64,000 nucleotides of DNA from Myxocyprinus asiaticus (lineage: Eukaryota > Chordata > Actinopteri > Cypriniformes > Catostomidae). Below, in pieces: positions 56,987 to 64,000 of the stretch; within the stretch, counting starts at the first letter, position 1, and each line of letters begins with the position of its first letter. The notes under the pieces were generated by a model. The model ran no database searches and had not been told where the DNA came from. It saw only the letters and a program-made list of their open reading frames with translations. Made by a program: the position numbers and the translations under genes. Where the stretch lies: NCBI RefSeq assembly GCF_019703515.2, contig NC_059362.1, positions 28,412,326 through 28,476,325 on the forward strand, in the 5' to 3' direction.

Positions 56987-58142
56987 CGTCATAGTTACTT
57001 TCGTAACCTCCGTTCCCTGATGGAGGGAATGAGACATTGTGTCGGTGTAGTGACACTAGGGGTCACTCTTGGGAGCCCCAAACACCTCTGCTTTTTTGAA
57101 AAAAGGCCAATGAATTGACGAGTGGAATTTGCATGCAACTCCCCCGGACATACGGGTATAAAAGGAGCTGGTATGCAACCACTCATTCAGGTTTTGTGCT
57201 AAGGAGCCGAAACCAGGTCCCAGCCATTTCAGCGGGTAGTTCAGCGATGTGGCAAGAGGGACACAACGTCTCGTTCCCTCCATCAGGAAATGGAGGTTAC
57301 GAAAGTAACCATGACTTTCCCTATCTGTCACTCACTCGACGTTGTGTCGATGTAATGACACTAGGGGTCCCTATACAAAACGCCACAACTATCTGAACTG
57401 TGTTACGTGAACTGGCGGTGTGTGACGGCAGACCACTGTGTGCCTTGTAGCCAGTGCACCAGGCCCTCACATAACCTCCCCCAACACTCTTATGAGCGTC
57501 GAACAGTCCATCAGCAACAAGTCGACTGCCCAACTATAGGGACAAGCTAGCCCAGCCGAGGCCTCTTTCCCTCTCTTTTCTCCCCAAAAAGAGTGGAATT
57601 TGTTAACTGACTGGGAGCCATAAGTGTCTGCATCGGGGGGTGTCCCTCCCAAGGGGAAGACACCGCAGAGACCACACCCTGCCCAAAAGGGGGGGGGGTA
57701 TTTTGAGTGGAATACATCACATGGTCTTACCGAGTCTTGTCGGAAGTATGTCATGTGGAGAGGTCCCATGGTAGGTCCTACCCGAAGGGGGATGAGTTTC
57801 TACAGAGCATGGCGACTGGGGGCAGATGGGCCTCTGCCCAAGGGAGACGCAGTTTGCCAACAGGGAAACGATTTTGCGGAAGATATCACATGGGGTCGCC
57901 TTCGGGGAAACAGCACATGTGGAGCACCTACCTCAGTACAGGGGCTCATTAGCGTACATACTGGGCCAGTCAGCGAGTTTCTCCATAAACTCAACTGCCA
58001 GAGGGCTAAGGAGGAAAGTCATCCAGGGATCACAGTCTGTGAACACGACTGGGAGTCAGAAGCACACATCTTCACCTCAAGGGAGGGGAAAGGCGCTATG
58101 CGCAAGCGGTACACCCGGCCAGCTGTCCTGTAACTTACCTGC

Positions 58143-59926
58143 TCATGCCTGCCAATACACGGGACGAGACCGGCTCAACCCGTAGATTGTAGAACCTCGC
58201 AAAGGTGTTGGGTGTTGCCCAGCCTCCTGCTCTGCAGATGTCTGCCAAAGAGGCGCCACTGGCCAGGGCCCAGGAGGCTGCCACACTTCTGGTAGAGTGG
58301 GCTCATAACCCCGCAGGGGGTGGCACGTCCTGAGCCTGATATGCCATCGCGATGGCGTCAATGACCCAGTGGGCGATCCTCTGTTTGGAGACAGTGCTTC
58401 CTTTCCGCTGTCCACCAAAGCAGACAAAGAGCTGCTCAGAGCTTCTAAGGCTCCATATAGATGCATAAAGCTCGCACCGGACACAGCAACGCCAAGGCTG
58501 AGTCTGCCTCTTCCTGGGGCAGCGCTTGCAGGTTCACCACCTGATCCCTAAAAGGGGTTGTGAGAACCTTTGGCACATAGCCCGGTCGGGGTCTCAGGAC
58601 CACGTGAGAGTAACCTGGACCAAACTCCAGTCACGATTCGCTGACAGAGAACGCTTGCAGGTCCCCTACCCTTTTGATGGAAGTGAGCGCAGTCAGGAGG
58701 GCAGTCTTCAAAGAGAGTGCCTTAAGCTCAGCTGACTCCAAGGGCTCAAAGGGAGCTCCCTGTAGACCCCGAAGGACTACAGAGAGGTCCCATGAGGGGA
58801 CAAGGCGCAGTCTGGAGGGATTCAACCTCCTAGCACCTCTCAGGAACCTGATGATCAAGTCGTGCTTCCCCAAGTACTTACCATCTACTGCATCGTGATG
58901 AGCCAAAATAGCAGCTACATACACCTTCATGGTGGAAGGGGACAGACGCCCCTCCAGCCTCTCCTGCAGGAAGGAAAGCACCGATCCGACTGCGCATCTC
59001 TGGGGGTCTTCGCATCGGGAAGAACACCACTTAGCGAACAGAAACCATTTCAAGGCGTACAGGCACCTTGTAGAGGGAGCCCTAGCCTGAGTGATCGTGT
59101 CTACCACTGTGGGTGGTAGGCCACTTTGGTCTTCTGCGTCCCGTCCAGGGGCCAGACGTGGAGATTCCAGAGGTCTGGTCGTGGGTGCCAGATGTTGCCC
59201 CGTCCCTGAGAAAGAAGGTTCTTCCTCAGGGGAATTCGTTGGGGGGGGTGCTGTCGCAAGGAGCGTGAGATCTGAGAACCATGTCTGGGTGGGCCAGTAG
59301 TTTGCTACTAGGATGACCTGCTCCTTGTCCTCCCTGACCTTGCACAGGGTCTGTGCAAGTAGGCTCACTGGGGGAAACACATATTTGCTTAGTCCAGGGG
59401 GCCAGCTGTGTGCCAGCGCATCTATATCGAGGGGTGCCTCGGTCAGGGCATACCAAAGTGGGCAGTGGGAGGAATCCCAGGAAGCAAACAGGTCTACCTG
59501 TGCTCGACCGAATCGACTCCAAATCAGCTGAACCACCTGAAGGTGGAGTCTCCACTCTCCCCTGAGGGTAACCTGACGTGACAGCACGTCCGCTGCGGTG
59601 TTGAGGTCGCCCGGGATGTGAGTGACTTGTAGCGACTTGAGGTGCTGCTGACTCCAGAGGAGGACACGGCGGGTGAGTTGTGACATGCAACGGGAGCGTA
59701 GACCACCTTGATGGTTGATGTATGCTACCATCGCTGTGTTGTCCGTCCGGACCAACACGTGCTTGCCCTGGATCAACAGCCGGAACCTCCGCAGGGCGAG
59801 CAATACTGCCAACAACTCTAGGCAGTTGTTGTGCCAACGCAGCCGCGGGCCAGTCCAGGAGCCGGCGGCTGTGTGCCCGTTGCATCCGGCACCCCAGCCT
59901 GTCTTGGAGGTGTCTGTTGTAACCAC
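58143..59926 (-). pseudogene. DIRS copy 2 RNase H and tyrosine recombinase, with lesions
   Basis: The open part (59926-58631) starts with RNase H: TTDTSKTGWGAGCNG (Asp), CLELLAVLLALRRF (Glu), VRTDNTAMVAYINH (Asp) and HIPGDLNTAADVLSRQ (Asp). The recombinase follows: SPSTMKVYVAAILAHHDAVD, HDLIIRFLRGARRL and LTSIKRVGDLQAFSV (first catalytic Arg region). A TGA after SVSES stops it where Cys is expected, and an indel near IYMEP shifts the frame. The C-terminal part in the region 58484-58143 still shows ASLADICRAGGWATPNTFAR and FYNLRVEPVSS, holding the conserved Arg and the nucleophilic Tyr. It is not functional as it stands. Confidence 0.85.
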
Positions 59927-60112
59927 GACGCACCTGGAGACCTACTCTAGGGGAACCCCTGCCCGTAGCAATGCAAGGTCGGTCCAAAGGCTGAAAAGGC
60001 GGCGACAAATCGGCGTGATGGTCATGCGATGTGTCCCGTGGCGCCATGCCCATCACAGGACTTTAGTCTGAAGCGGTCTCATATGCATCAACCCGAGCGG
60101 TGTGGCCGCCGC

Positions 60113-60532
60113 TCAGGATGCCATATGCCCCAGGAGCCTCTGAAAAAGTTTCAGTGGAACCGCTGTCCTCCATCTGAACACCTTCAGACAGTTCAGCACT
60201 GACTGCGTGCTCTCATTCGTGAGGCACGCTGTCATCGAGACTGAGTCCAACTCCAAACTGAGAAAAGAGATGCTTTGAACCCACCGCCTTTCTTTGGTAT
60301 GATGAAGTAAGGGCTGTAGAACCCTTTCTTCATCTCGGCTGGAGGAACAGGCTCTGTTGTGCCATTGCGCAGAAGGGTAGCGATCTCTGCACGCAAGGTA
60401 GCGGCATTCTTGCCCTTCACCAAGGTGAAGCGGATGCCGCTGAACCTGGGCGGGCGCCTGGTGAACTGAATCACGTAGCTGAGTCGGACAATCTGGGTCA
60501 GCCATCGCTACGGGTTGGAAAGCGCGAGCCAT
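60113..60532 (-). pseudogene. DIRS copy 2 reverse transcriptase remnant, catalytic core missing
   Basis: One frame gives PPRFSGIRFTLVKGKNAATL, KMKKGFYSPYFIIPKKGGG-like text, then jumps at about 60279 to VQSISFLSLELDSVSMTACL and FQRLLGHMAS. By comparison with copy 1, 388 bp (its 17418-17805) are missing, including both VDLKDAYF and the YLDD region. Four bases, GGTT, are shared at both edges of the gap. 388 is not a multiple of three, so the frame is also lost. Confidence 0.85.
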
Positions 60533-62364
60533 GCACCCAAACTCCGGGTGAGGGGGACCAAGGGAATGATCACGTCCGACGTACTGGCGGGTGGGGCCTC
60601 ACGGCAGGGTGGGGTGGAGCTCAAGGTGCCACGTCGAGGGGACTCGAGCCCCGTGGCCGTGCTGAGTTCAGGGACATTGAAGCACTTACCTGGCTCCTGC
60701 CACCCACCATAAGATTGGCCGAGGAGAGGGGAGGTGGAATCTCGTCCCCGTAGTCCACTGGAACCAATCTTGTGTGGGCGTGTTTTGCCACAGCTGGGCG
60801 CACAGGGGTGGGGGGGGTCCACCGCTGGATCACCATACCTGCCAAAATGGGACGGTGGTCGTGACGACGGCCGTGCGCACCGGATATGTGACCTGGCCCT
60901 CCACCGGGGGAAGTGGGTCTCCTCGCCCCTGGGTCGCCCATCTCGGGGGCGCTTCGAAGCCTTCCTCGGGTTCTTAGCGGCCGGCCGTGAGACGGGTGGC
61001 GTCTGCTTCCTGCGGATGGCTCCACGCCAGAGCTGGGCCATGGGGGCGGGCTGCGGCTGAGCCGGTGTTGTTGCTGCAGGAGGAAACCCTTGGCGACGAG
61101 CAGACAGGGTGCGGGGTCTTAAGCTGCGCCGGGGCAGAATATGTTGTAAGGCCTCCATCTGCTTCTTCACTGCCGAGAACTGCTGGGAAAAGTTCTCAAC
61201 GGTGTCGCCAAACAGGCCAACCTGGGAAATGGGGGCGTCAAGGAACCGTGCCTTATCTGCCTCTCCCATCTCGACCAAGTTGAGCCAAAGTTGGCGCTCC
61301 TGGACCACCAGAGTGGACATCGCCTGCCCGAGAGACCGCGCCGTGACCTTCATCACCCGGAGAGCGAGGTCGGTCGCCGAGCTGCAGTTCCTGCATCAAT
61401 CCCGGGTCAGAACTACCCTCATGCAGTTCTTTTAATGCCTTGGCTTGGTGTACTTGCAGGAGAGCCATGGCATGCAGGGTGGAGGCGGCTTGTCCAGCGG
61501 CACCGCAGGCCACAGTCGTCAGGGATGACGTAAACCTACAGGCCCTGGACAGGAGCTTTGGGCGCTCACGCCAAGTGGCGGCGCTCTGTGGACACAAGTG
61601 CACCGCGAGCGCCTTATCCACCTGGGGATCACCAAATACCCCCTGGCCGCTCCACCATAGAGGGTAGTGAGAGAGGGGGAGCTGAAAGACTGGGACCGGG
61701 CAGTAAAAGGTGCCTCTCATGATCTTGTCAGCTCCTCATGCACTTCTGGGAAGAACGGGGGAGGGGCATGGCCAATCGTCGAGCCGCGAGGGTTCAGGGG
61801 AGAGTGGAGGGTTCCACTCTAGCCCGACGCTTGCAGCCGCCCGGGAAAGCATGTCCGTCATTTCCGCGTCGGCGTGAGACTGGGCGACCGTTCCCGAAGG
61901 AGGAAGCCCAGCTGAAGCCTCTGCGTCAGACTGGATGAGCCCGCTCTCCAATGCTGCGCTCAATAACTCGTTGTCTTCCAGAGCTCCGAACGAGAAGTCG
62001 AACTCGCGCTGAGACGAGCCGGTGGTCTCATGCAAGAGCCCGATCGGGGCAAGTGAGCATGCTAGGGAATGGGAGGTCCGTGGGGGGATACCCGGCGGAG
62101 GTGGTCCCATTGATGTCCCCAAATCGCCCCCAGTGCTAACCGACGCAGCCTCAAACCCATAGGTAGAAGGACCGGTGCGGGGAGCCGCTGGGGTGGCCAT
62201 GACTGCAACGTTGCCATGGTCATGTTCTCGCAATGAGGACATGACTCATCCACGAACGATGTCTCTGCGTGGGCAGTGCCCAGACACGTAAGGCAGCGAT
62301 CGTGGCCGTCAGAAGCGGAAAGATAACGACTGCAACCAGGAATAACACACAAATGAAAAGCCAT
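60508..62364 (-). pseudogene. DIRS copy 2 ORF1 (gag-like), frameshifted
   Basis: Starts MAFHLCVIPGCSRYLSASDG, HDRCLTCLGTAHAETSF, with a C..C..H..C..C..C..H pattern suggesting a small zinc-binding fold. Later segments lie in other frames: LLHETTGSSQREFDFSFGAL (about 61990), AMALLQVHQAKALKELHEGS (about 61450) and LVVQERQLWLNLVEMGEADK (about 61310), ending ALSNP at 60508. At least two frameshifts are needed to connect them. Its role as the structural protein is inferred from position. Confidence 0.75.
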
Positions 62365-62877
62365 CTTTAAAAAATGTGTGTGCTGCTCTTTTTGTGAATT
62401 AAAATATACTCTTTTAGAATATACTCTATTGTTTTCACTCTACCGAAGTGCCCAGGGGCGTTCTCTGCACTCCACGGGTGCAGAGGGGGAGAAGCCACTG
62501 AAATGCGCCGTAAATCCAGCAGTTTTGAGGTGCATCTTTGGAGGGAATTGAATTCAGTCCACTGAATACAACCACTCAGCTCCGAAGAGAAAATCTGAAT
62601 GAGTGGTTGCATACCAGCTCCTTTTATATCCGTATGTCCAGGGGAGTGGCATGCAAATTCCACTCGCCAATCCTCATTGGCCTTTTTTCAAAAAAGCAGA
62701 GGTGTTTGGGGCTCCCAAGTGTGACCCCTATTGTCACTACATCGACACAACGTCGAGTGAGTGACAGATAGGGAACCCCTGTTTATCCTTCTCCCTTTCA
62801 TCTAATGAAACCTAAGAATTCCAAGAGGGCTGGTGGAGAGGCAGAAGATAGAAATCTAAAAAGCAAGGTTTTCATAC

Positions 62878-62988
62878 CTATCCTCTAGCTCCCAGAAAGT
62901 GATGTCATCGCCGATCCAGGGATTGGATGGCTCTGGTACTGACACGAAGGGGTCGTAGTCAAGATATTGCTCTGTGTAGGTCATCAAC
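62878..62988 (-). CDS. rgs6: rgs6 exon: end of GGL domain and linker (first rgs6 exon read in window)
   Basis: A 111-nt exon: one base, 36 codons, two bases. It encodes LMTYTEQYLDYDPFVSVPEP and SNPWIGDDITFWELED, followed by a split Ser codon. The PSNPW motif parallels the NPF of G-gamma subunits and closes the G-gamma-like domain through which R7 proteins bind G-beta-5. The acceptor is TTGCAG and the donor GTATGA. Upstream exons (DEP, DHEX and most of GGL) lie beyond the window. Phases with the exon at 54190 fit exactly. Confidence 0.92.
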
Positions 62989-63090
62989 CTGCAAGACAAA
63001 GTTTTAAAACAATGTTAATAATTCATACTAATGTAAAACAGGCAGGTGGTAACACTTACAATAACTTTATTAATCACATAAATAAACATA

Positions 63091-64000
63091 CAGTGCCTTG
63101 CGAAAGTATTCATCCCTCTTGGTGTTTTTCCTGTTTTGTTGTATTACAACCTGGAATTAAAATAGATTTTTATTTGGATTTTAGGTAATGGACCTAACAA
63201 AATAGTCCAAATTGTTGAAGTGGAATGAAAAAAATAAATAAATACCTTGTTAAAAAAAATTAATAATAATTAAAAACTGAAAAGTTGTGAGTGCATATGT
63301 GTTCAGCCTCTTTGCTATGACACCCCTAAATAAGATCTGGTCCTACCAATAAACTTCAGAAGTCACATAATTAGTTGATTAAGGTCCACCTGTGTGCGAT
63401 CAAAGAGTCACATGATCTGTCACATGATGTCAGTATAAATACACCTGTTCTGAAAGGCCCCTGAGTCTGCAACACCACTAAGCAAGCAGCAGGAAGACCA
63501 AGGAGCTCTCCGAACAAGTCAGAGACAAAGTTGTGGAGAAGTATAGATCATGGGTGGGTTATAAAAAAAATATCCTAAACTTTGAACATCCCACAGAGCA
63601 CCATTAAATCCATTATAGCAAAATGGAAAGAAAATGGCACCACTACAAACCTGACAAGAGAAGGCCGCCCACCAAAACTCACAGACTCACAAGGAGGGCA
63701 TAAATCAGAGATTCAACAAAGACACTAAAGAACAATGAAGGAGCTGCAAAGATCCACAGTGGAGATGGAAGTATCTGTCCACAGGACCACTTTAAGCCAT
63801 ACACTCCAAAAAGTGGGGCTTTATGGAAGAATGGCCAGAAAAAAGACATTGCTTAAAAAAAAATTTAGAAAACTTTTGGAGTTCGCCAAATAGCATGTGG
63901 CAGACTCCCCAAACACATAGAAGAAGGATCTCTGGTCAGATGATACTAAAATTTAACTTTTTGGCCATCATGGGAAATGCTATGTTTGGCACAAACCCAA
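63091..64000 (+). mobile_element. Decayed Tc1-like element, cut by window end
   Basis: Begins after TA with CAGTGCCTTGCGAAAGTATT, a widespread fish Tc1 terminus. A degenerate transposase follows on + (GTTGTGGAGAAGTATAGATC; GGAAAGAAAATGGCACCACT; GAAGGCCGCCCACCAAAACT), with many frame breaks. The right end is outside the window. Confidence 0.8.

Larger units (their letters stand above)
56987..62775 (-). mobile_element. DIRS-type retrotransposon, copy 2 (reverse-transcriptase core deleted)
   Basis: About 5.8 kb, oriented on - with its 5' end at 62775. Inverted terminal repeats (about 57040-57200 and about 62580-62740), each with CGGACATACGGGTATAAAAGG or a close variant, and an internal complementary region at about 57240-57380 match copy 1. 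Contents in order: gag-like ORF1, a reverse transcriptase lacking its catalytic core, RNase H and tyrosine recombinase. It sits in the rgs6 intron between the GGL and RGS exons, in the same direction as rgs6. Confidence 0.88.

Noticed and set aside
59226..60056. 276-codon frame on - overlapping the DIRS recombinase
   Set aside because: Wrong frame; the overlapping frame carries the RNase H and recombinase motifs.

Overview
The window is nuclear DNA of a teleost fish, most likely a cyprinid. It shows vertebrate split genes with GT-AG introns, abundant Tc1-type transposons, DIRS-type tyrosine-recombinase retrotransposons, an L2-like LINE, a tRNA-derived SINE of the cyprinid HAmo type (from memory), TTAA-flanked palindromic MITEs and long TG/TA/AC microsatellites. 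Species is an inference; no database was searched.

Two host genes lie tail to tail. On the + strand, about 4.8 to 28.7 kb carries the 3' part of dpf3 (BAF45c, a double-PHD-finger subunit of the BAF chromatin remodeller): seven constitutive exons, one 42-nt optional exon inside the zinc-finger codons, the terminal exons of the PHD2 form, and a separate alternative last exon matching the mammalian DPF3a tail. The N-terminal exons lie upstream of the window. On the - strand, about 63.0 to 37.4 kb carries the last six coding exons of rgs6 (R7-family RGS protein: end of the GGL domain, whole RGS domain, C-terminal tail). The same DPF3/RGS6 adjacency in human supports both names. Both genes act in signalling or transcription in heart and nervous tissue, but nothing here shows that they work together.

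Everything else is intronic or intergenic repeat. Layout: 0-4.8 kb hAT-like debris and a Tc1 deletion derivative; 4.8-14.5 kb dpf3 exons among MITEs and a GC-rich repeat with a 29-bp minisatellite; 14.8-18.6 kb DIRS copy 1 (+); 20.6-22.3 kb three TTAA MITEs; 22.7 kb DPF3a exon; 23.7-27.6 kb MITEs and SINE; 27.8-28.7 kb last dpf3 exons; 30.5-36.5 kb MITEs, a nearly pristine Tc1 transposon and a decayed one; 37.4-42.5 kb four rgs6 exons; 43.1-46.7 kb a multi-layer nest of transposons; 48.6-53.3 kb a second nest holding an L2-like LINE; 54.1 kb rgs6 exon; 55-56.4 kb Tc1; 57.0-62.8 kb DIRS copy 2 (-); 62.9 kb rgs6 exon; 63.1 kb to the end a Tc1 relic.

The points most worth checking are the conserved DPF3a-type alternative exon, the zinc-finger-splitting cassette exon, the very young Tc1 element, the two DIRS copies with complementary deletions, and the nested TTAA elements that carry their own empty-site control.
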